In this document: piece after piece, positions 18,583-28,405 of the stretch | Position numbering within the stretch: the first letter of the stretch is position 1 | Layout of the letters: each line of letters opens with the position of its first letter | Source: DATFXM01 sp035315885 | Lineage (GTDB): Bacteria > Acidobacteriota > Blastocatellia > UBA7656 | DNA length: 64,000 bases | Direction of reading: 5' to 3' | NCBI GenBank assembly: GCA_035315885.1 | Contig: DATFXM010000111.1 | Span: 1 to 64,000 of the forward strand | The notes under the pieces: model-generated | Databases searched by the model: none | The model's input: only the letters and a program-made list of their open reading frames with translations | Told to the model about the DNA's origin: nothing | Position numbers and translations under genes: made by a program

Positions 18583-20790
18583 CTATAACTTCAGGGAAAG
18601 TGCTTCGGCGGTTACTTTTTGGACGTCGCGCTGTATTGCGAGCGCCTGCTCTCCAAGCCACTCCTCTACCTGACTTTTTGCGGTCACCACGGCCTGAGTC
18701 CGGGCGTCGCTCTCGCCCTTCAACAACTGCTCCGACTTCACCAGGCAGGCGTAACCCCTCAGCTTTTGCGAGTCCACGCCAAGCAGGAATTGCCCATAGT
18801 TGAACCAGTCCATACCCTCGGCCTTCGAGTCACCCGACTGTCGATCCAGTTCAAGCGCCCGCTGATAGTACTGAGCCGCGAGCGGCGGCTGTGAAGCTGC
18901 CGCATACAACTGGGCAAGACCAACGTACGCCGTAGCCGCGACGACCTTCTCATCTGCCTCTTCGGCCAGCGAAACCGTACGCTTGAAATATTCGGCAGCC
19001 GCAGGAAAGTCATTCGTCGCGGCGCAGTTCCTTGCGAGCTTCAGCGTCACATACAGAATGTCTTTCGGCTGAGCATCTCCTCCCGACAAATCACCAGCCA
19101 AGGCTGTGAGATACCTCTGATAGTATTCGATAGCTTCGTTCCTGCGCGCCGTCTTGTCGTAAACCTCCGCGAGATAAAGCAGCGGATTTTTCTGCTTGCT
19201 ATCCGATTCGCAGGCATGCTTGAACGCAGAGATCGCAACCTCCTCGTCGCCAAACCGGTCGGCAAGCAGCCCCAGATTCACTTGCGCGTCGGCATCGCCG
19301 GACAGATATCGCGTCATCTGTTTGTAGTGCTCGTATGCCTGTTCATACCGCTCACTCTGCAGAAGCAGCCGTGCAAGCGCGTTCTGTGACTCCGCCTTGT
19401 ATGGATTCGCCCGCACCGCGCGTTCCCACGCTGCGATCTTCTGGTCCAGCCCCGCGTTTTTCGGAAGGAGGCGCGCTAGCCTTATGTTGACGGTGGAATC
19501 GTACCCGTTCAACGCCGCCGCCTTCGACAGTGATTGACTGTCCTCACTCTTCAGCGAGAATGCAAAGCGCGCCTGATCGACACCGGCGAGCGCCAACAAT
19601 CCACACGCAGCGATGGGCCGCGCAAAGGTCATCAGCTTGCGCGCCACTGCGGGCGATTTGTCTTCAAGCGTTCGCGTACCCGCGGCAAGTGCGTCGCCGA
19701 GCCTGGACTTCGTCTCGATCAGCAACGCTGCGATTTTGCGGTCGCGGAGTTTCCAGATAGCTCCATCAAGCACAAAGTGATGAATATTCACGAGCGCGGT
19801 GAAAATCAGAAAGCTTTCGCCGAAGTCGTGGTGCAAGATACTGCTCGCAAGCCATGGCCCCGGCACAAACAGCGCGACTCCACCAATCACCAACGCCGCG
19901 TAATAGCGCCAGGGCCGCCAACGCTGCGACGTACCTGCTCCGATCGATTCGCGCCGAGCATAGTAGCTGGTTATCCAGAGATACTGCGCTGAATGCATCA
20001 CCGCGAGCACGCCGCTGCTGTAGCGCGTCTGCGGTATCTGTGCTCTGAAGAAGACTCCGACGAGCGCCGGAACAGCAAACCAGAGCATCTGAGTGCTGAA
20101 CAACATAACCGAAGGCAAGATCGCGCGGGCACCGGTACGCCCGCCCATTCTTGCAATCGCCCATCCGCCTGAACAAAGAGAGATCAGAAACAGCGACGGG
20201 GCAGCCAATCGAGAAAACCCCTCAGGGATTCCAATCGAGACCAGATACGGGTCCTGCGACCGCCCGGTGTGAAACAACAGGAAAATCATCAGGTACGACG
20301 CTACGAACGCCGCGTACAGAGCGTACCTTTCGGCGCGCGACGGGCTCGCACCATTGCGCCGCGCAAACATCATCGCAAGTCCGAAGTTCTGTCCACTGTA
20401 GTGCCACGGACTCCACGTTATGTAGACAGTGAACAGCCAGCGAGTCAGGCTGTGAACGGAGAAGGTTGCAATAGCTATTGCAGCCATCAACACCGTCAGG
20501 TGGAGAGTGAACACTCGATACTTCCTGAACTCATCTCCGGATCTGTAAGCACGATAGACAGTCGCCATGAAATGCGGATAGTTGACGGCAAGCGCCAGCG
20601 CGTAAAAAGCGACCGAGAAGGAATCGTTTGTCTCGGCTCGAAGAAAATATGCGAGCAGCAATAAGGGCGCGGACCACGCACCACACCCGGCTAACAGGTC
20701 AATTGCCCTCGAGTGGAGCCAACTTGCTTGCGGTGTTTCAGAGACAGACCGTGACGCAGTTGCGGCGCGAGTTCGTCGTTTTCTGCCCAT
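18583..20790 (-). CDS. Multi-pass membrane protein with C-terminal TPR repeats
   Basis: 735 residues from ATG 20790 (a TTG at 20820 is also in frame; neither has a good ribosome site). Roughly residues 30-400 contain about nine hydrophobic helices with conserved-looking motifs (WSPWHYSGQNFGL, HSAQYLWITSYY, NIHHFVLDGAIWK) that include many His and Trp residues, suggestive of a membrane enzyme or cofactor site. Residues about 430-720 are tetratricopeptide helices (AQVNLGLLADRFGDEEVAISAFKHA, AYVGLAQLYAAASQPPLAAQYYQRALELD). The TPR part probably faces one side of the membrane and binds partner proteins. I do not recognise the membrane domain. Confidence 0.7.
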   Translation of the reverse strand: MGRKRRTRAATASRSVSETPQASWLHSRAIDLLAGCGAWSAPLLLLAYFLRAETNDSFSVAFYALALAVNYPHFMATVYRAYRSGDEFRKYRVFTLHLTVLMAAIAIATFSVHSLTRWLFTVYITWSPWHYSGQNFGLAMMFARRNGASPSRAERYALYAAFVASYLMIFLLFHTGRSQDPYLVSIGIPEGFSRLAAPSLFLISLCSGGWAIARMGGRTGARAILPSVMLFSTQMLWFAVPALVGVFFRAQIPQTRYSSGVLAVMHSAQYLWITSYYARRESIGAGTSQRWRPWRYYAALVIGGVALFVPGPWLASSILHHDFGESFLIFTALVNIHHFVLDGAIWKLRDRKIAALLIETKSRLGDALAAGTRTLEDKSPAVARKLMTFARPIAACGLLALAGVDQARFAFSLKSEDSQSLSKAAALNGYDSTVNIRLARLLPKNAGLDQKIAAWERAVRANPYKAESQNALARLLLQSERYEQAYEHYKQMTRYLSGDADAQVNLGLLADRFGDEEVAISAFKHACESDSKQKNPLLYLAEVYDKTARRNEAIEYYQRYLTALAGDLSGGDAQPKDILYVTLKLARNCAATNDFPAAAEYFKRTVSLAEEADEKVVAATAYVGLAQLYAAASQPPLAAQYYQRALELDRQSGDSKAEGMDWFNYGQFLLGVDSQKLRGYACLVKSEQLLKGESDARTQAVVTAKSQVEEWLGEQALAIQRDVQKVTAEALSLKL

Positions 20791-21014
20791 TCGTGTCAGA
20801 GAATGATCACTGCGAAACAATGTCGAGGGGCAGGGTTTTGAATGAAGGGCGGGCCCTTAAAGGAAGCCAGATAATAACACTTAACTGAGTGGAGTTTAAG
20901 AGTTTTTGGGTGGTGCCTCTGAGGGGGTTAGCGAGTGTCTTCCTTGTTGGTCATCAGCGGAATTGAGGTTTCAGTTGATGACTAAACACCGGGAACAACA
21001 CTACCCTTCGGCAC

Positions 21015-24000
21015 TCACCGGTTTTCTGGTTTCAATTTCTCTATGATCATCGGGCGCGGCTCTGGTTCACGTCGATAAAACACCCGAGGGCGCTGGAGGC
21101 TTCTCTTCGAAGGGTCTGCGATGCTCTGCTCGCCGGGAACAAAGACCAGCTTCAAGCCTCGCTCACCCTTCAAGGCGTCAGCTTGCATGCGCGGTACTCG
21201 GTCCACGGCGTAGTCCAGCCACTCGCGCAACACTATGCTGCCGTCCTTTGGCTCTGTATCGGCGGCTCCGTTCTTCAGACCTTCCTCCACCAGAGCATAG
21301 GTCAGGAATCCGTGTCCAAGCTCGGCCGCTTCTAAGGCAGCTTGATACGCTTGAGCGGCCGTCAAAATGTAAATCCCCTTCTCGTATGCGAGCTGAGCCA
21401 GCCCTTTTGAATTCATGGGCCCGCGCCTCTTCTCTTCTGATTCCAGAGCCTGCCCGCTGTTGCATGCGTCGATGATCATCACCAGGTCGCCCGCGTCAAT
21501 CTGCTCAAAAACCGCTTCCATGTCCAGGTCCGAGATGCTATGAGCCAACATCGAATTGAGGCCTTCCGCGTTTAGCGCATCGATCTGACCCTGATATCCC
21601 AGATCGTGGGGCACGAGGTAAAAACGCGAATCCTTTGCAGTCCCGTGGCCCGCAAAGTAGAGGACTACCGCGTCCTCGGGCTGCGCGGGTTGAATCCGTT
21701 GCCATTCGCTCGCAAGCGCCGGCGGAACGTCCACTTGATTGCCGCCCAATCGGTTCAACACTGCCAGGATGTTCGACCGAGTTGCATCCTGATCCAGAAG
21801 TCGGATCGTTTCAACCTTCGAATAATTGCCAAGCTGTGTTTGCGCCGCCTTCACCGTTTCGCCAAACGCCTTTGCATCCGCCACCGCGAACTTGAGGTCA
21901 TAATTCGAATTCGAATACTGGTTGATCCCGGCGATCACGATGTAAGCCGTTCCCTTGCGCCTGAGCTTTTCATCGCCATGCACGGCGATCGTGTCGTCGG
22001 CACTCTTTATGTTCTCGCGGTTGAATGCGTATGCGGTGATGTCGTTCTCGCCGGCGGTGATAGTGACCGTCTGTTCAAGAACCGCAGTGTGATTAGCTCC
22101 CAGCACGTCGCCACGCCATGCTTTTACAAGCGCTCCGTTTCTGAACAGGCGGATGTCCCTCGCGCCGCTACCTTGCGGGTGATCCGAATCAGGCGGCGCT
22201 TCGGTGATCTCAACTCTCACTCTTATCGTTCGCGAGGCGATTGAACCCGACGCGACGCCTTCTGCCAGACTGAGCTTGACCACTGGTTGCCGGCGATCGG
22301 TTCGACTGATGCTCTGTCGCGCCCTGGGCGGCTTACCGCCGAGCGCTTCGGACAGAAGGCCGGGGTAGTAGAACTCATTAAAGAAGAGTTCCACTGGCGC
22401 TACGTCGAAGGTGCTTCCGGCGAATCTCCACAGAATGGCCTTCCAGGCCGACGGCGAGCCGTCAAACAGCCCATCGGGGGTGACAACCAGCCATTCGCCG
22501 CCCTCGCTGAATGACAACAGCGTAGCCGCCGCTTGCTCCGAGTTTACCGACCATAACTTTGTAGTCGTGTCGTCGCTGCCAGTGGCGATCAACTTCCCGT
22601 TCGAACTAAACGCAATCGAAGCGATTGGGCCTGAATGACCTTCCAACTTGCGGACTATCCGCCCGCTCTGAACATCTGTCAGACGAAGCGTCTTGTCGTA
22701 ACCCCCGGACGCCAGCGTCTTGCCGTCCGGACTGAACCTCACGGCCAGAACATCGGACGAGTTCGAATCGACGGTTCGGATCAAATCCCCCGTTCTCGAA
22801 TCCCACAGGTTAACTTTCTTGTCGCGGCTTCCGGATGCCAAAAGCGTCCCATCCGGACTGAAGTCAACGCTCGTGACTTCCGATGAGTGCTTGCCGCCAA
22901 TCCAGAGTTCTTTGCCGCTAGCTGTATCCCAGGTTCTGACGCTTTTGTCATACCCGCCAGAGGCCAACATTTTTCCATCCGGGGAAAACGCAACGGCACT
23001 CACAAGGCTGAAGTGCCCCACGAGAGTACGCAGCAGACGGCCGCTCTTGAGATCCCAAAGACCTACCGTCTTATCCATACTTCCCGACGCCATAAGCGAG
23101 CCATCGGGACTGAACGCCACCGACGCAACATCGGCAGCGTGACCGGCCAACGTTTTGACCAGCCTTGCGGTCGCGGTGTCCCAGAGTCTGATCGTCTTGT
23201 CAGAGCATGCTCCGGCCAGAAGGCTTCCACTCGGACTGAATGCTACTGCATTGACTTGAGTCTTGCCTGCATCGAGACTCTCTGCTGGTCCGCCTGAGGT
23301 TGCGTCCCACAGATTGATCCTGTTCTTTGTCGCGGAGGCGATGGTCCTGCCGTCGGGACTGAACGCCACCGACTTCACGGCGGAGAACCGGCCGTCCAGA
23401 TTGCGAAGCCATTTGCCTGACTTGCTGGCCCAGACATCAACGGTCGTCCAGCTTCCGGCGACCACCGTGCTCCCGTCTGGACTCAACGCGACGCTGGATA
23501 TAGGAGCTCTTGCACCCTCCAACATGCCGGCAAGTCTTCCGGATTTTGTATCCCAGATTCTGACGGTACGGTCGGCACTTCCCGAGTAAAGCGTTGCGCT
23601 GTCTTTGCTGAACACAATCGAAGTTACCGTAGCGGTGTGACCCTTCAGCGTTGAGACTGCACTGCCGCTTGCGGCGTCCCACAACTTGACCTCTGCATCA
23701 TCACCGGCTGAAGCCAGGAGTCTTCCGTCCGGGCTAAAAGCAACTGCGCGCGCGGCGGTACCGTGTGCCTGAACGCGCTGGAGTTCAGATCCGTCGGCTA
23801 CCCGCCACAGCCGTACGCTGCCATCGCCACCGGCAGAAGCGAGGCAGTTTCCGTCGGAGCTAAAGGCGAGCGACCGGACGGCGGTCGCGAGACCTTCAAT
23901 GGTCAAGATCACTTCGCCGGTGGAAGGATCCCAGAGGTTAATCGTCTCATCACGACTTCCGGAAGCGAGAGTACGGCCATCAGGGCTGAAAGCTACAGCA

Positions 24001-24461
24001 TTGACTTCGTCCGCATGATCCTCCAATGACCTGATCAAGCGGCCGGTGTTCACTTCTGTAAGTCTGATGGTTTTATCGAGGCTACCGGAAGCCAGAACTT
24101 TCGAGTCGGGACTGAACGCGATTGAGGTCACGTTGTCCCGGTGACCGTCGAGAACTCGCAACATCTGACCGGTGGCCGCATTCCAAATGCGCACGGTCTT
24201 GTCCGAGCTTGCCGAAGCAATGGTCCTTCCGTCAGGGCTGAACGCGACAGCACGCACGTTGTCGGAATGGCCGCTTTGGATGACCAGCTCAAGCTTGTCG
24301 GTTTTCTGCGCGGGTTTTGGCGCCAGTAGCGGTTGGTTCTGAGAGCCTCTCGGCTTTTGACGGACTCGGGCCTGAGGCTTAGGCACCTGGGCGACGACAA
24401 CGCCACCCTGGAAAAGGATGCAACCAATCAAAATCGCTGAAGCGACTATCTTCATCAACAT
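21015..24461 (-). CDS. Exported WD40-repeat / caspase-like (peptidase C14) protein
   Basis: 1148 residues. Signal-like N-terminus (KIVASAILIGCILFQGGVVVAQ) places it outside the cytoplasm. Residues about 62-650 hold fourteen WD40 repeats, each with the pattern VAFSPDG..LASGS.DKT.RLWD; that is enough for two seven-bladed propellers. A linker follows (EGGEWLVVTPDGLFDGSPSAW and an Ig-like strand-rich segment with RDIRLFRNGALVK). Residues 834 to about 1105 form a caspase/metacaspase-fold peptidase: YIVIAGINQY, catalytic His939 in YFAGHG and Cys1000 in IDACNSG, then GIYILTAAQ and HGFLTYALVEEGL. Both catalytic residues are intact. Bacterial caspase-like proteases cleave after basic residues or act in signalling and cell death; the target here is unknown. 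Divergent from the hemerythrin-like gene. Confidence 0.9.
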   Translation of the reverse strand: MLMKIVASAILIGCILFQGGVVVAQVPKPQARVRQKPRGSQNQPLLAPKPAQKTDKLELVIQSGHSDNVRAVAFSPDGRTIASASSDKTVRIWNAATGQMLRVLDGHRDNVTSIAFSPDSKVLASGSLDKTIRLTEVNTGRLIRSLEDHADEVNAVAFSPDGRTLASGSRDETINLWDPSTGEVILTIEGLATAVRSLAFSSDGNCLASAGGDGSVRLWRVADGSELQRVQAHGTAARAVAFSPDGRLLASAGDDAEVKLWDAASGSAVSTLKGHTATVTSIVFSKDSATLYSGSADRTVRIWDTKSGRLAGMLEGARAPISSVALSPDGSTVVAGSWTTVDVWASKSGKWLRNLDGRFSAVKSVAFSPDGRTIASATKNRINLWDATSGGPAESLDAGKTQVNAVAFSPSGSLLAGACSDKTIRLWDTATARLVKTLAGHAADVASVAFSPDGSLMASGSMDKTVGLWDLKSGRLLRTLVGHFSLVSAVAFSPDGKMLASGGYDKSVRTWDTASGKELWIGGKHSSEVTSVDFSPDGTLLASGSRDKKVNLWDSRTGDLIRTVDSNSSDVLAVRFSPDGKTLASGGYDKTLRLTDVQSGRIVRKLEGHSGPIASIAFSSNGKLIATGSDDTTTKLWSVNSEQAAATLLSFSEGGEWLVVTPDGLFDGSPSAWKAILWRFAGSTFDVAPVELFFNEFYYPGLLSEALGGKPPRARQSISRTDRRQPVVKLSLAEGVASGSIASRTIRVRVEITEAPPDSDHPQGSGARDIRLFRNGALVKAWRGDVLGANHTAVLEQTVTITAGENDITAYAFNRENIKSADDTIAVHGDEKLRRKGTAYIVIAGINQYSNSNYDLKFAVADAKAFGETVKAAQTQLGNYSKVETIRLLDQDATRSNILAVLNRLGGNQVDVPPALASEWQRIQPAQPEDAVVLYFAGHGTAKDSRFYLVPHDLGYQGQIDALNAEGLNSMLAHSISDLDMEAVFEQIDAGDLVMIIDACNSGQALESEEKRRGPMNSKGLAQLAYEKGIYILTAAQAYQAALEAAELGHGFLTYALVEEGLKNGAADTEPKDGSIVLREWLDYAVDRVPRMQADALKGERGLKLVFVPGEQSIADPSKRSLQRPRVFYRREPEPRPMIIEKLKPENR

Positions 24462-24779
24462 ACTGAGGTACGTTGGCCAGTCAGTTTCAGATTCTAGCGT
24501 ACAACGACGGGGCGTGAAACGGCGTCAAGTCAGCTCCACCGGTTATGCGGAAAATTTCTCCCGTCTGCGGACTATTTCGAACGAAAGACGAATCCTTAGA
24601 CCTGTCGCAGGTCGCAGCGGACCCTAGCTTCTTGCAACCACAACGCCTTTGATTTGAGGGATTCGGACGTCGACTAAGTTTCAATTGCCGGTCAATTCGG
24701 TCGTCTTTCGCTAACATTCGTCGTTTAGGCCGGACTCTTGCTTGAGACAATCGACTCTTAGCAAATCCCAAGGAGACCG
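24462..24779. other. 318-bp divergent intergenic region
   Basis: Separates the minus-strand WD40-caspase gene from the plus-strand hemerythrin-like gene and should hold both promoters. I saw no hexamer pair convincing enough to assign and no repeat. A good ribosome site (AAGGAG) lies just before 24780. Confidence 0.4.
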
Positions 24780-25289
24780 ATGCAATCCCAAGCGCTGACA
24801 ACAAAGCCGGTACCTAGTTTCCTGTCGCTGCTCAGCGCCCATGACCATTTGAGTCAGTTGTTCCTGTCGCACCAGGAAGCATTGATTATGGATGATTTCG
24901 ATCTGGCGATGCGGCGGTTGCGCCAGTTCGAGATCGAGCTTCGCGCGCATATGACCGCCGAAGAGGAGCTCCTGCTGCCGGTATATGCGCGTGCGGGTCG
25001 GATACTGGGGGGACCGCTCGAGTTCTTCATCCGCGAGCACAAGAAGCTTCTGGAGTTCGTTGAATCCTTTCACGTAGGACTCGATCAACTGCAAAGTGCA
25101 GCGTCGGGTCTTCGCCGAGACTTGATCGAGCTGCTCGACTCCGAAGCTGCATTCAAGAATCTGATGAAGCACCACGATGAACGCGAGCGGAACATCTTCT
25201 ATCCCGCGTTGGATCGGGTCACTAGTGAAGACGAGCGCCGGGAACTGATAAAGCGGTGCGGTGATATGCTTTCGAAGGCTAAGTTGTGA
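24780..25289 (+). CDS. Hemerythrin-like (HHE) domain protein
   Basis: 169 residues with AAGGAG six bases before the ATG. It is a four-helix bundle with the di-iron ligand pattern: His21/His23 (SAHDHLSQ), His57 and Glu61 (RAHMTAEEELLLP), His87 (REHKKLLEF) and His131/132 with Glu135 (MKHHDERERNIFYPA). HHE proteins bind iron or oxygen, nitric oxide or act in redox sensing. No extra domain is present. It is isolated between two minus-strand signalling genes; whether it functions with them is unknown. The gene ends in a convergent junction carrying GGGGTTGC-type repeats. Confidence 0.88.
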   Translation: MQSQALTTKPVPSFLSLLSAHDHLSQLFLSHQEALIMDDFDLAMRRLRQFEIELRAHMTAEEELLLPVYARAGRILGGPLEFFIREHKKLLEFVESFHVGLDQLQSAASGLRRDLIELLDSEAAFKNLMKHHDERERNIFYPALDRVTSEDERRELIKRCGDMLSKAKL

Positions 25290-25290
25290 G

Positions 25291-25449
25291 GGTTACAACC
25301 CTGAAGGGGTTGCGGCAGCGATGCTCAGCTCAAGCCACCGGACGCAACCCCTACAAGGTTGCGGAACTTCGGGACAATTTCTCCGGAGGGTAGTCGCCGA
25401 CGGCAACCCTGAGCTGGACGACGCAACCTCTTCGGGGTTGGAACCGCTG
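25291..25449. repeat. Convergent junction with CAACCCC/GGGGTTG hairpins and a 60-bp dispersed repeat
   Basis: Several short palindromes of the form CAACCCTGAAGGGGTTG occur from 25296 on. Bases about 25382-25442 are a copy of a roughly 60-bp element also present at 49637-49701 and 57361-57421 (shared core GGTAG.CGCCG, CAACCCT, AGCTG, ACGCAA and a closing GGGTTG). No gene is supported here; the open frame on the plus strand continues antisense into the nSTAND gene. Confidence 0.65.
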
Positions 25450-28296
25450 TCAGTAACCCTGGAATGGTCGACTAGCGATTGGTCTTTTGTTGATCGATGT
25501 TTCAGAAGAACCCGAGCCCTCGCTTGTCGTAGCGTGTATGCCGAACGCTACACCGCCGCCAAACAGGAGACCTTCGATAGCTCCGAGCACCACCTGCGCG
25601 CGGGAGCCGAACGCGACCTGCCCAAACAATCGCGCGAGGACGTCCATCCGGATTTGGGAGTTGGCGAACATCTTCGCTACGATCTCGAGACTGGCGCTGA
25701 ACAAGTTCCCGCCCAATGACGCAAGCGTGATCCCGGCGATCATAGCTCCCATGCTCGCGCCAGCGATCTTGGACCAAGTGCTCCACCTCGGGCTCCGCAC
25801 AATCGCCGGACCAAGGATGATTCCTACCGACACGCCGGCGCCGATTGCCGCACCTTCCATCGCCCCGGTTAGCCCGGCAGGAGTCTGGCCGAAGAGCGCC
25901 CGGACCGCGTCGACACCAAGTAGATTAGAAGTGCCGCCCACAAACGCACCACCCACAGCGCCCCCTACGACTGACCACCACCTGCTGTGCCGATAGGCGA
26001 CGTGGCTGGCCCACACCATTCCAAAGCTGACACCCGCGCCACCCAGCCCTCCGATGAAGAACCCGAGACTGCCGAGCACCAGAATGAGTCCAATGCCTTC
26101 TATCGGTGCAGCCTTGCGAGCCAGCGACAGCCCGAGCCCAAGCAGAAACCCGCCGGCGAGTCCCGACGCGGCGCCTCCTAACAGGCCTCCAACGCCTTGC
26201 CGGACGATTTCAGCGCTGTCCCTTCTCAAACGTACCCACATCAATCCGCCAACAACCAGCAGCGCAACCGCAGGTGACAAATCGCGCAATCTTATTAGCT
26301 GCTTGTCGTAGTCTCTGATCATCGCCAGGCTCACTGCACGCCTGATTGGGCCGGAACCGTCGCTGCCGTTGGATAACAGGTCCTGCGCCTGCGTACCTAT
26401 CGATCTGGCCAGACCGATGCTCGCCGCTTTGCGCACCATCAGGTCTCTATCCCAAAGTGACGCACGCCTCATGATCTCCTGCATCTGCTCGCTCCGAACA
26501 ACTCTCGCGGCGTCAAGCGCACAGATCCGAATCGCGGGGTCGCGGTTTTCGCAGGCTTCGGCTATCGCTTCGCTCGAACCCGGCGCGGCAAAAATCAGCC
26601 ATTCGGGAATGACCCGCGCTCGACCGAAGCAACTCGCCACCAGCAGATCCGCCTCTTCATTGCTCAAGCCAAGTTGCTCTTCGAACGGTAGCACCAGCTC
26701 CAATGCATCCGCATCCATGATCAACTGATGCGCGCGATGGTTCTCTACGGCACGCTCGATGACCGCCCTTGCACGCTTCAACGCGATCTCATCTTCCGTC
26801 AGCCACCGAGTGATCTCCGCGGTCAGGAAGTCATGCGCCAGTTCGATCCAACTTAAACCCTGATGACTTCTCCTGCGGACGATGCGAGACGCGACGAGTT
26901 CCTCTACAAGCGATGTAGCCTGACCGGCATCGCCGCTGAATCGACAGGCGATGCGCGACACAAGCTCGGATTCCCGGAGGACGCGACGCTGACCCGAATC
27001 TGAAATCAACGCGGTGAGAATCCAGCGAGTGGCTCGCAAGTCTTCAGCGCGGAATCGCCGCAGGACCCGCTCCAGGTATCCCGCGAGAATTCGCGACGCG
27101 GTTCCCAACGATTCGTAAAGCTCGAGGGTCAGCCTGCCGTCCCCCGAGCGAGCGTCGTACAGGTTGTCACACACTATCTGAAGCTGAGGCGGATCAACGC
27201 CCTTATCATCGCCCAGGTCCGACAGCAGCCGTTCGACTAGTTTCGAGTCGTATTCGCAACCTACCGCACGCGCAGGCTCGGTAATAGCACGCGCAGCCTG
27301 TTCACGACTCAGTCGTTCGAGCCTGTACTCGTGATGAAAGACCTCCCTTACTGCCGACTTGAACGCGCTCATTTCAGCGAGCATGTCTTCCCGGATCGCG
27401 AACACAAGCCTGATGCCCAGGTCCGATGCCTCAACCAGCCGCCCGGTAGCGTTGATGAACCGATCTCTGGCGTCCTCACCCGCCTGTAGAAAAAAGTCCT
27501 CAAACTGATCGAGGAAGAAAATCAGCAGCTCTTCCGACCCCTCGGCGCACGCCGCTTGAGCCATCGGCAGAACGTCGGCCGTCGGCGAATTAGGAAGCTC
27601 GGTTCCTGAAACCTGCGCCAGAGCGCTTGCGATTTCCTGTAGCGGGTCGGCAAAGCTCCTGATGATGAACACTCGGTGTCCATCAGCGCTCAATCGGGTC
27701 ATTAGACCCGCGCGCAACAGGGAGCTTTTGCCCACGCCCGACCGCCCGTGAACGATGAAAGTCCTTCGGGACAGAATCTGAGAGCTGATAAGCTCGATTT
27801 CCTGGTCGCGGCCAAAGAACAGGTCAGCGTCTCGCTGCGTGTAGTAGTCAAGGAACTTGTAAGGCCGAGCCCGCACCGATCCTGAGGCGGTCTGCTCAAC
27901 TGCCGGGTATTCCAGATTCGCGGATCTGGCCGCCCCCAGGCCCATCAGCCCGGGATCGGCCGGCAATGCGACGCCGATGAACGAGTAGCCGTGCTTGGGA
28001 ATCGTCTTGATGTATCTCGGGTTTGAGGCGTCGTCCCCGATTTGGCGCCGGATGTCCTTGATGCACTGGGTCAGCGCCGCATCGGTCACAAAAACCCCTT
28101 GCCAGACTTCGTCAAAAATCCTCTGCTTCTCGACGAGGCGGCCACCATCTGAAATGAGCAGCAGGAGTACGTCCAGGTACTTGGAGTTCAAGGAGACAGG
28201 CTCATCGCCCCGCCAGAGCTGGCGATTCGCCCCATCCAGGTAGAAATCGTCAAAGCGGTAGGCCAAGGCCCTCGCCGCCGGATGACTCACTCGCAT
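25450..28296 (-). CDS. Winged-helix / nSTAND ATPase with HEAT-like and multi-pass membrane C-terminus
   Basis: 948 residues. Residues about 12-108 are an OmpR/CadC-type winged helix (FDDFYLDGANRQLWRGDEPVSL ... GYSFIG). Residues about 146-500 are a STAND NTPase of the nSTAND1 type: Walker A GRSGVGKS (184-191), Walker B FFLDQFED (260-267), sensor region FAIREDM. Residues about 575-665 look like HEAT-type helical repeats (DPAIRICALDAARVV). From about 670 to 930 there are some eight to ten Gly-rich hydrophobic segments with glycine zippers, so the protein is anchored in the membrane with the DNA-binding end in the cytoplasm. It probably acts as an ATP-dependent, signal-gated transcription regulator or oligomerising scaffold. 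The ATG at 28296 is very close to GAGGA; a GTG two codons in (28290) has better spacing. Confidence 0.88.
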   Translation of the reverse strand: MRVSHPAARALAYRFDDFYLDGANRQLWRGDEPVSLNSKYLDVLLLLISDGGRLVEKQRIFDEVWQGVFVTDAALTQCIKDIRRQIGDDASNPRYIKTIPKHGYSFIGVALPADPGLMGLGAARSANLEYPAVEQTASGSVRARPYKFLDYYTQRDADLFFGRDQEIELISSQILSRRTFIVHGRSGVGKSSLLRAGLMTRLSADGHRVFIIRSFADPLQEIASALAQVSGTELPNSPTADVLPMAQAACAEGSEELLIFFLDQFEDFFLQAGEDARDRFINATGRLVEASDLGIRLVFAIREDMLAEMSAFKSAVREVFHHEYRLERLSREQAARAITEPARAVGCEYDSKLVERLLSDLGDDKGVDPPQLQIVCDNLYDARSGDGRLTLELYESLGTASRILAGYLERVLRRFRAEDLRATRWILTALISDSGQRRVLRESELVSRIACRFSGDAGQATSLVEELVASRIVRRRSHQGLSWIELAHDFLTAEITRWLTEDEIALKRARAVIERAVENHRAHQLIMDADALELVLPFEEQLGLSNEEADLLVASCFGRARVIPEWLIFAAPGSSEAIAEACENRDPAIRICALDAARVVRSEQMQEIMRRASLWDRDLMVRKAASIGLARSIGTQAQDLLSNGSDGSGPIRRAVSLAMIRDYDKQLIRLRDLSPAVALLVVGGLMWVRLRRDSAEIVRQGVGGLLGGAASGLAGGFLLGLGLSLARKAAPIEGIGLILVLGSLGFFIGGLGGAGVSFGMVWASHVAYRHSRWWSVVGGAVGGAFVGGTSNLLGVDAVRALFGQTPAGLTGAMEGAAIGAGVSVGIILGPAIVRSPRWSTWSKIAGASMGAMIAGITLASLGGNLFSASLEIVAKMFANSQIRMDVLARLFGQVAFGSRAQVVLGAIEGLLFGGGVAFGIHATTSEGSGSSETSINKRPIASRPFQGY

Positions 28297-28405
28297 TTCC
28301 TCACAGTTTTCTCAGGGCTGCCTCATTAATTCTCAGCCAGGACGTTTTAGATTGTATCTGTGTTCAAGAGGTTGTGCGAACGGTAGATGAGCCGCGAAGG
28401 GGTCA

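Noticed and set aside
25261..25719. 152-codon plus-strand frame after the hemerythrin-like gene
   Set aside because: It runs through repeat sequence and then antisense into the nSTAND gene.
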